From: Verrucomicrobiaceae bacterium
Lineage (GTDB): Bacteria; Verrucomicrobiota; Verrucomicrobiia; Verrucomicrobiales; Verrucomicrobiaceae
DNA length: 64,000 nt
Direction of reading: 5' to 3'
Assembly: GCA_016795465.1 (NCBI GenBank)
Contig: JAEUHK010000091.1
Location: 1 to 64,000 of the forward strand
Shown: piece after piece, positions 43,940-53,691 of the stretch
Layout: every line of letters starts with the position of its first letter
How positions within the stretch are numbered: the stretch's first letter is position 1
Notes under the pieces: generated by a model
What the model was told of the DNA's origin: nothing
The model's database searches: none
What the model saw: only the letters and a program-made list of their open reading frames with translations
Translations under genes and position numbers: made by a program

Positions 43940-45828
43940 AAGTGCCAGTTCCGCGTGCCGGAGAGATGTTCCGCCCATTTTTGACGGATCGGTGCCGGAT
44001 GGAAGAAGCCTTCGCGTTTCAAGCGGGCCTCACTGAGCAAATCCTCCGCCCATTCACGCAGCGGACCACGCAGCCAATGCTCTAGCGGAATGCCAAATCC
44101 ACGCTTTGGCCGGTCAATCAGCTTCTTCGGCACATGCTTGTAGAGCACCTCACGCATCAGCCATTTGCCGCGGCCATCACGCACCTTCATGTGATACGGA
44201 ATGCGCCACGCAAACTCAATGATGTCCGTGTCGAGCAGCGGGATGCGGCCTTCCAGGCTCACGCCCATCGCCGCACGGTCCACCTTCGTCAAAATATCAC
44301 CCGGCAGGTAGGTCTCCATGTCGATGTGCATCATGCGATGCGTGAAATCACTCACTCGCGGCCACGACTCCACGTCGGTGATGGCAGTGACGGGATCTTT
44401 GCCATCGATCACGATGTCCTGCGGCTGCTTCCAATGGGAAATGAGGTTCGAATACAGCGTTTCAAATCCCGGCGCGGCCACGACCTCCGCCAGCTTGTGC
44501 AGCTTGTCGCCCGCCGGGATATGCCGCAGACGCTTCGGCAGCACTTTCGAGCCGATGGCATTCAAAACGCCCGCCGGAACGGCCGTGAGCATGCCTGCGG
44601 TCATCTTCTTCATCGCCGGTGGCATCCATGAAAACTTGCTCCAGAGCTTGCGCCCCATGTCATACCTCTCGTAGCCGCCGAAGAGCTCATCGCCAGCATC
44701 GCCGCTGAGCGCCACGGTCACATGCTCGCGGGCCATTTTGCACACGAGATAGGTCGGGATCTGTGAGTAATCGGAAAACGGCTCGTCATAAAGCGACGGC
44801 AACAGCGGGATGACGTTCAGCGCATCCTCGCCGGTCACGTAAAGCTCCGTGTGCTCCGTGCCGAGATGCGTCGCCACATCCTTCGCGAAGCCAGCCTCGT
44901 TGTATTGCTTCTCGTGAAAACCGATCGTGAAGGTGCGCACAGGCCTCTGGCTCTGCTTTTGCATCATCGCGACGATCAACGACGAATCGACGCCACCGCT
45001 CAAAAAGGCCCCGAGAGGCACATCGGCCACCATGCGCATGCCGACGGCTTTTTGCAGCAGCGACTCAAACTCCGCGAGAGCATCCGCATCACTGCCGCGG
45101 AAGGGATTGTCGAGCCCACGCTCCACCACTTGCGGCAGACTCCAGTAATAACCGGGCTGTGCCGCATCCGATGGAGCCTTCAGCGTGAGCAACGCGGCTG
45201 GCGGCAGCTTTTTGAAGCCTTGGTAAATGCACAGCGGATCAGGGATGTAGCACAACCGCAGCAGCGAGGTCAGCGCCTCGCGATCCACCGCGGCGTTGAA
45301 GCCTGGAAAAGCCCGCATGCACTTCAACTCGGAGGCAAAGACAAACGTGTCGCCCACCCAGCCGTAGTAGAGCGGCTTCTCGCCAAGACGATCACGCCCC
45401 AGATGCAGCACGCGATCCTGTTTATCCCACACGGCGAAGGCAAACATGCCGTTGAAGCGCTTCGTGGCTTCCACGATGCCCCATTGGCAAAACGCGGCCA
45501 GCATGATCTCCGTGTCCGAATGGCCTCGCCAGGTATGACCATGCTTTTCAAGCTCGGCACGCAGGTCCTGAAAGTTGTAAATCTCGCCGTTGAAGATGAT
45601 CACATAGCGACCATCCGCACTCAGCATCGGCTGATGACCGAGCGGCGAGAGGTCGAGGATCGAAAGACGCCGATGCCCCAACGCGATGCCACCTTCCGCA
45701 TCCACCCAAGCCCCCGCATCATCCGGTCCACGCAACACGATGGCATCCGTCATCGCACTGACGATGCCTTCCATCTCATGCGCGGCACGAGATCTAGCAG
45801 GTGAAAAGAAGCCGGCGATACCGCACAT
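43882..45828 (-). CDS. asnB: Asparagine synthase (glutamine-hydrolysing), exopolysaccharide-type amidotransferase
   Basis: The 648-residue product begins MCGIAGFF, with the N-terminal nucleophile C2. The class II glutaminase domain runs to about 210 (RGPDDAGAWVD; NGEIYNFQDLR). The ATP-pyrophosphatase synthetase domain contains FLSGGVDSSLIVAMM and YDEPFSDYSQIPTYLVCK, then a long C-terminal helical part. Genes of this type in glycosyltransferase clusters, often with PEP-CTERM proteins, may amidate a polysaccharide instead of free aspartate; that is inference. The start is only 3 bp after the stop of the fusion gene on the same strand. Confidence 0.93.
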   Translation of the reverse strand: MCGIAGFFSPARSRAAHEMEGIVSAMTDAIVLRGPDDAGAWVDAEGGIALGHRRLSILDLSPLGHQPMLSADGRYVIIFNGEIYNFQDLRAELEKHGHTWRGHSDTEIMLAAFCQWGIVEATKRFNGMFAFAVWDKQDRVLHLGRDRLGEKPLYYGWVGDTFVFASELKCMRAFPGFNAAVDREALTSLLRLCYIPDPLCIYQGFKKLPPAALLTLKAPSDAAQPGYYWSLPQVVERGLDNPFRGSDADALAEFESLLQKAVGMRMVADVPLGAFLSGGVDSSLIVAMMQKQSQRPVRTFTIGFHEKQYNEAGFAKDVATHLGTEHTELYVTGEDALNVIPLLPSLYDEPFSDYSQIPTYLVCKMAREHVTVALSGDAGDELFGGYERYDMGRKLWSKFSWMPPAMKKMTAGMLTAVPAGVLNAIGSKVLPKRLRHIPAGDKLHKLAEVVAAPGFETLYSNLISHWKQPQDIVIDGKDPVTAITDVESWPRVSDFTHRMMHIDMETYLPGDILTKVDRAAMGVSLEGRIPLLDTDIIEFAWRIPYHMKVRDGRGKWLMREVLYKHVPKKLIDRPKRGFGIPLEHWLRGPLREWAEDLLSEARLKREGFFHPAPIRQKWAEHLSGTRNWHFYLWDVLMFQAWHASVSRG

Positions 45829-45831
45829 GGT

Positions 45832-48800
45832 TTAGTGAGAGGTGAGAAGTGAGAGATCAGATGTCAGTGACGTCCCTTCCGCCACTTGAGTGCCTTTTGT
45901 CTCTTCTGTGGTGATCAGCGCCTCAAACTGACCGAGAGCACTCGTGAGCGAAAAATGGCTTTCGATGCGTTCACGGGCCGCCAAGTCCTGCGTGATGCCC
46001 TTGTCGAGAATTTCAATGCAGGCGTCTGCAAGTGCCTGCGGATCGCTTGGCGGCACGAGGCGGCCTGTTTCACCCATGACCCAGCGTGTGTCGCCAATGT
46101 CGGTGGCCACAACGGGCACGGCGCAGGCCATCGCCTCACCGACGACGTTCGGAAAGCCTTCACCAAAGGCCGAGGAAGACACCGCGATGTTCAGCGAGGC
46201 CGTGAGTTCGGGCAGGTCATGCCGCTCGCCGAGCACTTCAATGAACGGCGGCACCTCCAACGTGCTCGTTTCAGCACCGACAATAATGAAACGAGCCTCC
46301 GGATGCTTCGCGTGAATGAGCTTCGCGGCTTCGATGAAGGTCGGGTAGTCCTTCATCGCCGCGTTTCGACCGAAACGACCAATCAAACCGCGCGTGGGAG
46401 TCCGCGGCTGCCATTTGATGACGTCGAAGCCATTCGGCACGAGCATCGTTTTCGACCTCGCATAGCCGATGGCCTCATGCTGACGGGCTCCGAGCTGCGT
46501 GTTGTAGGTGATGCGGCTCGGCAGCCATGACAAAAGGGCCAAAGCGCGGATCACCAAGGCGGAGCCACGCTTTTCATGCTTCAAATCGTAAAGGCTCTGG
46601 CGCACATTCCAGATCATCGGCACCCGTTTGATGCGGCAGAAGCGTGCGAGCACCGCGGCCAGGCAGCCATGATACATCCAGCCCATGAGCACATCCGGCT
46701 TCTCGCGACGCACGATGCGGAAGAGCTTCCAAAGCGCTGAAAGCGTCGGCTTGCCCGCAGGCATGTCGAGGCTGTGAACGCGCTCGATGCTGGCGGCATG
46801 CTTACCACCCGCGGTGAGGCTCACGACGACATGCTGGACCTTCGGAAGGCCGTTCACGAGTTGCGCGAGCATCATCTCCGCACCGCCGCTGCCGAGGCCG
46901 GTGGTCAGCCACATCACTTTTTTGCCCAACAGCCTCGTCGTGCGCTCGATGAGCCGCTCGATGCTGAATTCGGCAACGATGCGCGAACGCGTTTCGCTGC
47001 GTTTGAACTCACGCATGCACTTCGCGAGCGCTTCGTGATCGCCAGCGGGGAAGATTTGAGCGGGATTGCCGATGATCCAGGCGCTGTCGCCCACATCGCT
47101 GGCGATGCAGGGCACGTCGCAGGCCATCGCCTCGCCGATGACATTCGAAAAGCCTTCACCGAAGGCACTCGAGTTCACCAAACAATCGAAGGTGGCATAC
47201 ACGTCCGGCATGTCGCTGCGGGCGGGAATCCATTCCACCTTCACACCGAGCGAGGATGCCAGCTTACGCATCTGCTGCGCATAGCCTTCATCGCCGCTGC
47301 CGACGACGACAAAGCGCGCATCTGGCACCAACGCGGCCGCTTTGATGAAGGTCGCGATGTCCTTCATCGGGCTCATGCGGCCGACGAGGCCAAACGTGAG
47401 CGGATGATCGTGCGGCGAGGGCTTGAAGCGCCCGGTGTCGATGCCGTTGGGAACGACGTGCATCTTGTGTGCGGGATAGCCTTTCGCGAGGTAGTAGTCG
47501 CGGCCGGCCTTCGAGTTGCAGATGATGACATCGGCAAAGCGGGCGAGGAGGCAGTTCAGGCGAAAGCTGAGCTTGCCGAGCGTTCCCCATAAATGCGCGT
47601 CCGTTTGCGAGTCACGCACGCCCCAGACGACACGCGGGAAGCCGCAAAAGGGCTTCAAAAACAACGCCATGAGGTTCGATTCGGCTAGATAACCATGCAG
47701 CACCTCCGGCCGCACGCCGCGAGCTGCCTTCGCGAGACGGAAGAAGAAGCCGAGAAGGTCCCAGCGGCCTTTTTTGCCGATGCAGAGCGTGTTCACACCG
47801 GCGTCACGCATGGTCTGTTCGAACGGGCCGCCGTAAAAATGCAGCACGGTGACGGTGTGACCTTCCTTCACGAGTCCGGCGGTGAGGATCGAGAGCTGCC
47901 GCTGGGCTCCGCCATGCCCGAGATCGCGAATGATGAAGGCAATGCCGCCACGATGGACCGAGACGGCTTGTTTGCGACGGATGAGGCGAAGGCAGAAGGT
48001 GCAGGTGAAAATGGAGGTGCAGGCATGGACCAGCGCCGTCGAAAGCGCGATGCCTGCCACACCCATGCGCTGCATGAGCAGCCAGTTGAGGGCTGCGTTG
48101 GCAAACAAGGCACTCGTGGACATCACCAGCATGAGTTTCGACTCTTGAAGCGAAACAACGACGCGTGCCGTGACGATGCCGAGGATGTAAAACGGGATTT
48201 GCAGTGCTCCAAAACGCAGCACCTCGGCCACACGCTGCGTGTCCTCGTGGCTGAAGGCACCGCGTTCAAACAGCACGCTGACGACCCACGGCGCGAGCAC
48301 ATCCAAAAGCATCACGAGCGGCAGTGTGGCGGCGATGATGATGGCCACGCTGGTGAGCAACCAGCGACGCAGCCTTGCCCAATCCTGCCGCGCCACATGG
48401 TCGGCAAAATACGGAAACAGCACATCCGCCACCGGTCCGGCACTGACGCCCAAAATGATGCCGCAGAGCTTTTCGGAGTAGGAAAGGACCGTGACGCTTC
48501 CCGCGGGAAGCCACGCGGCCATCGTCTGGTCCACCACCGAGGCGCTGCCAAACGCGAGAGCTCCAAAAAGGAAGGGCGTGGCCGTGCGCAGCGACACAGC
48601 GAGGGCGGGTTCCCATTTCCGCAGCGCAACACGCCACCACGCAGCACTCGCAGGAAGCTGCGGGGAGATGGCGTAGAGCATGAGGCTGAGCTGAAGGGCC
48701 GCGCCGAGGTTGGCGCCGAAGACGAGGGCGTTCACATCGGGTGCACGGCGGGTGGCCAGCATGACCACGATGGTCGTCAGCGGCACCAGCAGCGGTGAAG

Positions 48801-49338
48801 CGGCCACGATGAAGAATTTTTTGTTCGCCCGCAGCCAGGCCGCGAACACGAACGACATGCCGAAGCAGAGCAGGAACGGCACGAGCCGGGCCGTGAGGGC
48901 CTGAGCCAACTGCTTCTTGGCCTCACCGAAGCCTTGGGCCAGATACCCGATGAGCACCTGCACGCCGAAAACGAGCACCAGAGCCGCTGCTAGCAGGGAC
49001 AGCAGGTGACAGGCGGCAGTCTGCACCGCCATCCGGTCGGCCCGGCGGGTTCCTTTTTGCAGCTTCAGCTCGACGTAAGCGGGCAAAAACGACTCCGGCA
49101 GGCCCCCGGCCAGCAAACTGGCGGCGAAAGTCACAAAGCCGAAGACCAGCATGAACACATCGAGCTCGTCCGAAACCCCAAAAGTCGAGACCACGAAGGC
49201 ATCTTTGAAGAAGGAAACCACCTTCCCGCCCAGCGTGAGCAAGAACACCCCCGCCAGGCCCGAGAGCAGGGCCGAGCCTAGCCCCCGCGCGAGCAAGCTG
49301 CGCAGCGGGGCCGGGATACGGGCGGAGATGGATGACAT
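45832..49338 (-). CDS. MurJ-like flippase fused to two GT4 glycosyltransferase domains
   Basis: A single 1168-residue frame. Residues 1-455 are a MurJ/MOP-type flippase with about 12-14 membrane segments (KVVSFFKDAFVVSTFGVSDE; ASLLAGGLPESFLPAYVELK). Residues about 465-800 are a complete GT4 domain (FIIRDLGHGGAQRQLSI; FGLVGRMSPMKDIATFI; FGEGFSNVIGEAMACDVP). Residues about 805-1135 are a second GT4 domain (VMWLTTGLGSGGAEMMLAQL; LIGRFGRNAAMKDYPTF; FGEGFPNVVGEAMACAVP). Both GT4 domains keep their donor-site E-x7-E pair. The tail (SLTSDLSLLTSH) is encoded by a 7-bp repeat tract. Fusion suggests assembly and flipping of a lipid-linked glycan by one protein. A frameshift or assembly artefact seems unlikely because the frame is uninterrupted. 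Confidence 0.88.
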   Translation of the reverse strand: MSSISARIPAPLRSLLARGLGSALLSGLAGVFLLTLGGKVVSFFKDAFVVSTFGVSDELDVFMLVFGFVTFAASLLAGGLPESFLPAYVELKLQKGTRRADRMAVQTAACHLLSLLAAALVLVFGVQVLIGYLAQGFGEAKKQLAQALTARLVPFLLCFGMSFVFAAWLRANKKFFIVAASPLLVPLTTIVVMLATRRAPDVNALVFGANLGAALQLSLMLYAISPQLPASAAWWRVALRKWEPALAVSLRTATPFLFGALAFGSASVVDQTMAAWLPAGSVTVLSYSEKLCGIILGVSAGPVADVLFPYFADHVARQDWARLRRWLLTSVAIIIAATLPLVMLLDVLAPWVVSVLFERGAFSHEDTQRVAEVLRFGALQIPFYILGIVTARVVVSLQESKLMLVMSTSALFANAALNWLLMQRMGVAGIALSTALVHACTSIFTCTFCLRLIRRKQAVSVHRGGIAFIIRDLGHGGAQRQLSILTAGLVKEGHTVTVLHFYGGPFEQTMRDAGVNTLCIGKKGRWDLLGFFFRLAKAARGVRPEVLHGYLAESNLMALFLKPFCGFPRVVWGVRDSQTDAHLWGTLGKLSFRLNCLLARFADVIICNSKAGRDYYLAKGYPAHKMHVVPNGIDTGRFKPSPHDHPLTFGLVGRMSPMKDIATFIKAAALVPDARFVVVGSGDEGYAQQMRKLASSLGVKVEWIPARSDMPDVYATFDCLVNSSAFGEGFSNVIGEAMACDVPCIASDVGDSAWIIGNPAQIFPAGDHEALAKCMREFKRSETRSRIVAEFSIERLIERTTRLLGKKVMWLTTGLGSGGAEMMLAQLVNGLPKVQHVVVSLTAGGKHAASIERVHSLDMPAGKPTLSALWKLFRIVRREKPDVLMGWMYHGCLAAVLARFCRIKRVPMIWNVRQSLYDLKHEKRGSALVIRALALLSWLPSRITYNTQLGARQHEAIGYARSKTMLVPNGFDVIKWQPRTPTRGLIGRFGRNAAMKDYPTFIEAAKLIHAKHPEARFIIVGAETSTLEVPPFIEVLGERHDLPELTASLNIAVSSSAFGEGFPNVVGEAMACAVPVVATDIGDTRWVMGETGRLVPPSDPQALADACIEILDKGITQDLAARERIESHFSLTSALGQFEALITTEETKGTQVAEGTSLTSDLSLLTSH
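45834..45862. repeat. 7-bp tandem tract at the end of the fusion gene
   Basis: On the minus strand the units are TCTCTCA, CTTCTCA and CCTCTCA, then CTAAACC, which supplies the stop. The related tract is at 34472-34513. Only three or four units are present. Confidence 0.55.
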
Positions 49339-49403
49339 TTTATACCGAATATAAACACTAGAATAAAATTGAGCAAACTTGAGCTCGCCCTTATTTTTCC
49401 AGC

Positions 49404-50516
49404 ATGTCCGCCAGCCTCTTTGCCCGCTCCGGGCATCACTGTGACCTGCCCCACCGCCCCGCGGTGCTTGGCACGGACCCGCAGTGCGATGTGCCGCTGG
49501 TCGGCCAACCCGGCGTGGCTCCCCGGCACTGCGAACTGGGCCCGACGCCCCGCGGTATGGAACTGGTGAAACTGGACCCAGCGGGCTCCTTGCTAGTCAA
49601 CGGAGCCCCGGTGACCACCGCCCTCGTGCATGACAACGACGTGATCACCATCGGCAGCCTCGAATTGTTGCTGCGAGTCTTTCCCGAGGCGGAGCAAGCC
49701 GTTTCAGGTGAAGCCGAGGAGAGCCTCGAAGGCTTCAGCGAGGCCGAAAAACAGAAACGCCGTGCCCAGAAGCTCATGGAGCAGAACTGGCAGCGCACGC
49801 AGAGCCGTTACGAGGAGTTTCGCCGGAAGCAAAACTTCCCGCTCGCCATCGTCGGTGCCGTGCTGGGCATCATCGTGTGCGGTTTGGGCTTCCATTTCGT
49901 GTCCGCCACCGGCTGGCGGGCCTTTGTTTTCCTGATCATCGCGGTCGGCTTCGTCACCGGCTGGATCATCCGGCTGTTTGGCCGCGGCGTGGACCGGCGG
50001 TTTGGCTGGCTGGGTGCGGTCACGGCCGTCCTCGGCGTGATGGCTTCGACCGGGTTTGACAGCTACCTGCGTGGTGGGGGCATGCTCGCCGATCAGCCGA
50101 TGGTCTCCGCGGAGGAAAAAGCCCGGCTCGAGCAGCGGCGAAAGGAGGACGAAGCTCGGGCGGCCCTGATCGCTGCCGAGGCCGCGGAGATGGACAAGGT
50201 CGGCCGCCGCAAGCTGGCCGAAAACGATCCCTTCAACATCCTCGACGCCAAACGAAACGAGGACATCCGCTTTCGCGATGAGGTCTTGGCGGAGGCGGAG
50301 GACATCACGGAGGAACTCCGTGCCACAGGCTTCCTGCTGCGTCTTTTTGGCCCGAAGCACCTCGTGGCCTACATCCTCGCGGGGATCGCGGCCTACCGGG
50401 CCTCGTTCCGCTTTTTGAGCAACGCCGAGGCCTCCAATCTGCATGGCAATACCCGCGATGCTCCAGCGGCGGATCGCACGCGATCGCTGCGGGAACGCAT
50501 CGAGCTTCGCCCGTGA
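49404..50516 (+). CDS. FHA-domain membrane protein
   Basis: The N-terminal ~95 residues look like an FHA domain (PAVLGTDPQCDVPL, PRHCELGP, LLVNGAPVTTALVHDNDVITIGSLELLL). A charged coiled-coil stretch (about 108-145) follows, then three membrane helices (about 148-170, 173-193 and 199-213), a second charged region (about 220-300) and a last hydrophobic segment near 318-335. FHA domains bind phosphothreonine, so the cytoplasmic N-terminus may dock a phosphorylated partner; no kinase is nearby. Divergent from the fusion gene across an AT-rich 65-bp spacer. Confidence 0.7.
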   Translation: MSASLFARSGHHCDLPHRPAVLGTDPQCDVPLVGQPGVAPRHCELGPTPRGMELVKLDPAGSLLVNGAPVTTALVHDNDVITIGSLELLLRVFPEAEQAVSGEAEESLEGFSEAEKQKRRAQKLMEQNWQRTQSRYEEFRRKQNFPLAIVGAVLGIIVCGLGFHFVSATGWRAFVFLIIAVGFVTGWIIRLFGRGVDRRFGWLGAVTAVLGVMASTGFDSYLRGGGMLADQPMVSAEEKARLEQRRKEDEARAALIAAEAAEMDKVGRRKLAENDPFNILDAKRNEDIRFRDEVLAEAEDITEELRATGFLLRLFGPKHLVAYILAGIAAYRASFRFLSNAEASNLHGNTRDAPAADRTRSLRERIELRP

Positions 50517-51329
50517 TCAGGGATACCGCGGGAACTTCGAGAAATCGGGCTTCCGCTTCTCCACGAAGGCTTTTTTGCCCTCCTGCGCCTCTTCGCTCAT
50601 GTAATAAAGAAGCGTGGCATTGCCGGCGAGATCGAGCAGGCCCATCTGGCCATCGCAATCCGCGTTCAGGCAGGCCTTCAGGCAACGCAGCGCCATCGGC
50701 GAGTGCTGCAGCATCTCGCGGCACCATTTCACCGTCTCCTCTTCGAGCTTTTCGAGGGGCACGACGGTGTTCACGAGGCCCATTTCGAGCGCCTGCTGCG
50801 CATCATACTGGCGGCAGAGATACCAGATCTCGCGAGCCTTCTTCTGGCCGACAATGCGGGCCAGGTAGCTGCTGCCGAGTCCACCATCGAAACTGCCCAC
50901 TTTCGGGCCTGTTTGACCAAACCGAGCGTTTTCCGCCGCGATGGTCAAATCACACACGACATGCAAAACATGCCCGCCGCCGATGGCATAGCCCGCGACC
51001 ATGGCCACGACGGGCTTCGGCAGCGTGCGGATTTTCCGCTGCACATCGAGGATGTTGAGACGCGGCACGCCATCGTCACCCACGTAGCCCGCATCACCAC
51101 GCACTTTTTGATCCCCACCACTGCAGAAGGCTAGAGGACCTTCGCCGCAGAGAATGATCACACCCACGTCACGATCCTCGTGCACGATGTCAAAGGCCTC
51201 GAGCATCTCGCGCACCGTCAACGGCCTGAAGGCATTGCGCACCTCCGGCCGGTTGATGGTGATCTTGGCGATGCCGTCACTGGATTTCTCCAGCTTGATG
51301 TCCGTGAAGGTTTTGATGGGGGTCCACAT
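50517..51329 (-). CDS. menB: 1,4-dihydroxy-2-naphthoyl-CoA synthase
   Basis: The 270-residue product is a crotonase-fold enzyme with MenB signatures: INRPEVRNAFRPLTV at the start, the oxyanion loop AFCSGGDQKVRG near 68, IGGGHVLHVVCDLTIAAENA, GSFDGGLGSSYLARIVG and YDAQQALEMGLVNTVVP. It cyclises o-succinylbenzoyl-CoA in menaquinone synthesis. No other men genes are adjacent. The PfkB kinase gene precedes it on the same strand, 30 bp away. Confidence 0.95.
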   Translation of the reverse strand: MWTPIKTFTDIKLEKSSDGIAKITINRPEVRNAFRPLTVREMLEAFDIVHEDRDVGVIILCGEGPLAFCSGGDQKVRGDAGYVGDDGVPRLNILDVQRKIRTLPKPVVAMVAGYAIGGGHVLHVVCDLTIAAENARFGQTGPKVGSFDGGLGSSYLARIVGQKKAREIWYLCRQYDAQQALEMGLVNTVVPLEKLEEETVKWCREMLQHSPMALRCLKACLNADCDGQMGLLDLAGNATLLYYMSEEAQEGKKAFVEKRKPDFSKFPRYP

Positions 51330-51359
51330 GGCGGAAAGCAGATTCGGATGAAGTCCCGG

Positions 51360-52277
51360 TCACGCGAACTGCGTGTAGAGCTTCAGCTCGGCAATACGCT
51401 GCGCGACGTCCAGCGGAGTCACGGTTTGCAGTTTGTGTGTGCTGAAGGCCTCGCAGGTGTAACTGGCGACGACGCTGCCATGCACGACGGCTGATTTGAG
51501 GTCTTCAAAGGTGGGCTTCGTCTTGCCGTGGGCGGCGAGCCAGCCGACGAGACCGCCGAGGAAGCTATCACCCGCGCCGGTGGGGTCGAAGACGGAGTGC
51601 AGCGGGTAGGCGGAGCAGGAGAAGAAGTGTTCCTTCTTCTCGCCGAAGAGGTAGCTGCCGTGCTCACCGCGCTTCACGATGACGAATTTCGGACCTTTGT
51701 CGCGCAGGCGGCGGCCTGCCTCGACGAGATTCGTGGTGCCGGCGAACTCCTTCGCCTCGCCGTCGTTGATGACGAGCAGGTCGATGCCCTTGAGCACGTC
51801 GTGGAGACGCTCGTTGGCGATGTTGATCCAGAGGTCCATCGTGTCCGCGGCGATGAAATCGGCCGCTTCACACTGGTCCAGCATCTGCATCTGGTTCTCA
51901 GGATGCATGTTGGCGGCCACGGCGATCTTCGCACGGCGGGCGGCCTGCGGCAGGTTCACGCTCCAGTTTTCGAGCACGTTCACGGCCACGTTGTGCGTGG
52001 TGCGGTTGTTCATGTCCTCATGATACTCACCGGTCCAAGTGAAGGAGGCGCCGCTGCTGCGTTCGAGGCCGCTGATGTCCACGCCGTGGCTGTTGAGCAT
52101 CTCCAGGTGCTGCGGCGGGAAGTCGTGGCCGATGATGCCGACGAGGTGCACGGGCTTCACGAAGACGCTGGCGGCGAGAGCGGCATAGCTGGCGGAGCCG
52201 CCGAGCAGGTTTTTCTGCTCATCTTGCGGAGTTTTGACATTATCAAGGGCGACGCTGCCTGCGATGACGACGGACAT
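51360..52277 (-). CDS. PfkB-family sugar/nucleoside kinase
   Basis: The 305-residue product has the N-terminal glycines NLLGGSASYAALAA and the C-terminal PfkB signature FDPTGAGDSFLGG at 230-241, with D237 as the catalytic base. Substrate assignment is not possible by eye; the YHEDMNNRTTHNVAVNV segment is typical of a small subgroup found as singletons in Verrucomicrobia and related bacteria. Ribokinase- or adenosine-kinase-like activity is possible. Confidence 0.88.
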   Translation of the reverse strand: MSVVIAGSVALDNVKTPQDEQKNLLGGSASYAALAASVFVKPVHLVGIIGHDFPPQHLEMLNSHGVDISGLERSSGASFTWTGEYHEDMNNRTTHNVAVNVLENWSVNLPQAARRAKIAVAANMHPENQMQMLDQCEAADFIAADTMDLWINIANERLHDVLKGIDLLVINDGEAKEFAGTTNLVEAGRRLRDKGPKFVIVKRGEHGSYLFGEKKEHFFSCSAYPLHSVFDPTGAGDSFLGGLVGWLAAHGKTKPTFEDLKSAVVHGSVVASYTCEAFSTHKLQTVTPLDVAQRIAELKLYTQFA

Positions 52278-52414
52278 GAGTGTTTAGGGAAGGTGAAGTG
52301 ATTAATTCTTGCCCAACCGGCGGCGCACTCCTAAAACGAAGGCGTGCCGGAAAGGGCCGCCGATCTTCGGTTTGCCCCCCGTCCTGTCAAGCAGCACCTC
52401 CGCCCGCCACTGTC

Positions 52415-53689
52415 ATGCGTCTGAGTCTTTTCTTTCTCATGGTGATCCTCCTGCCTGTGGCGGCAGTGTCACACGCCTACTACATCGCCTTTCACCGGCT
52501 GCCGCTGCTGCGCCAGGAAGTGATCCACATCCTCGAAAAGGCCGGCGTGCAGTCGCCGAAGGTCGATCTCGCCTTTCTGGACATCGACATCGCGGGCGAG
52601 GCACCCTCGCCGCAGGTCCACCGGCAGGTCGTCGAGTCCATCCGCCGCATCGGGCCGCTGCGGCTGAAGCCCGGCGCCGACCGCCTGCATGTGAATGCGA
52701 CCGTGAAATCGAACCTTCACGACAAACGCCTGCGCCTCACCGGCTGGCTGCCGGAGGAAAAAGACGCTGCGAAGCTCAAAGCCATCCTCGCGGAACTCCG
52801 CCCGGATCTCACCATTGATGCCACCGACCTCCAGCACGCGCCCGAGGTCCGCTGGCCTGATGATTTCAAACCACCGCTCGATGCCTCGAATGCCTTCCTC
52901 AGCCCCATTTTGGACCATTTGCGCATTCCGGCCGAGTTGAAGGTCGATTTCAAAGACGGCACGCTCCGTCTTACCGGCATGCTTCCAGCAGGCGGCTTGA
53001 AAGAAGAGATCATCGCGGCTCTTGCGGGTGATTCCGGTGCCGCCGAGATCGATCCGTCCACACTCGTCGCCAGCCCGCATGTCAAAGCGGCACCATTTGC
53101 GAAGAAACAGGCGCTCGCCGCCTTCCTCGCGAGCTTCTTTGCCGCGCCGCCGCCACGCAGTTTCGAGATCAAGGACCAAGGCAGGCCCAAGCTCACCGGC
53201 ATCGCCACGCGGAAACTCGAAAGCGAATGGCTCACGCTGCTGCGACCCGTGACAGGTGCGGCTAAAGTGGATTCCCAGCTCGTGCTGCTGCCCTCGCTGT
53301 ATCACCAGCCCGGCTACAAACCGCAATCGCCGCTCGATCCCGCCATGCTCGCTCAACTCCGCGATGTGCTGCACGGCATGACGATCTCGTTTGAGGCCGG
53401 AACGACGAGCCTGCCGCCTCTCGACCAAACGAAGCTCGCGGCCCTCACACCCACGCTGCTCGTGGCCGGCCCCGCCCTCGGTCTCATCATTGGCGGCCAT
53501 CCTGATCCGCTCGGCGATGCCGCCCGTGAGAGCGAAATGGCCAAAAAACGCGCCGAGGCCGTGCTGTCCTTTTTGATCGAGCAGGGCGTGCCCTCCACGG
53601 ATATCACCGCCGTGGCCTTTGAGCCCGTCCCGCCCGGATCTCCCGCTGCGCCCGCGGCCCCGCGAAGCGTCGAAATCATCATCAAATAG
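52415..53689 (+). CDS. OmpA-like exported/membrane-anchored protein
   Basis: The ATG at 52415 gives an N-terminal hydrophobic anchor (MRLSLFFLMVILLPVAAVSH) and 424 residues. Two or three BON-like alpha/beta units occur in the middle (LHVNATVKSNLHDKRLRLTG; LKVDFKDGTLRLTGMLPAGG). The C-terminal ~120 residues resemble OmpA/MotB peptidoglycan-binding (FEAGTTSLPPLDQTKLAAL, GGHPDPLGDAARESEMAKKR, GVPSTDITAVAF). It may tether the envelope to peptidoglycan. The next membrane gene follows after 2 bp. Confidence 0.78.
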   Translation: MRLSLFFLMVILLPVAAVSHAYYIAFHRLPLLRQEVIHILEKAGVQSPKVDLAFLDIDIAGEAPSPQVHRQVVESIRRIGPLRLKPGADRLHVNATVKSNLHDKRLRLTGWLPEEKDAAKLKAILAELRPDLTIDATDLQHAPEVRWPDDFKPPLDASNAFLSPILDHLRIPAELKVDFKDGTLRLTGMLPAGGLKEEIIAALAGDSGAAEIDPSTLVASPHVKAAPFAKKQALAAFLASFFAAPPPRSFEIKDQGRPKLTGIATRKLESEWLTLLRPVTGAAKVDSQLVLLPSLYHQPGYKPQSPLDPAMLAQLRDVLHGMTISFEAGTTSLPPLDQTKLAALTPTLLVAGPALGLIIGGHPDPLGDAARESEMAKKRAEAVLSFLIEQGVPSTDITAVAFEPVPPGSPAAPAAPRSVEIIIK

Positions 53690-53691
53690 TC

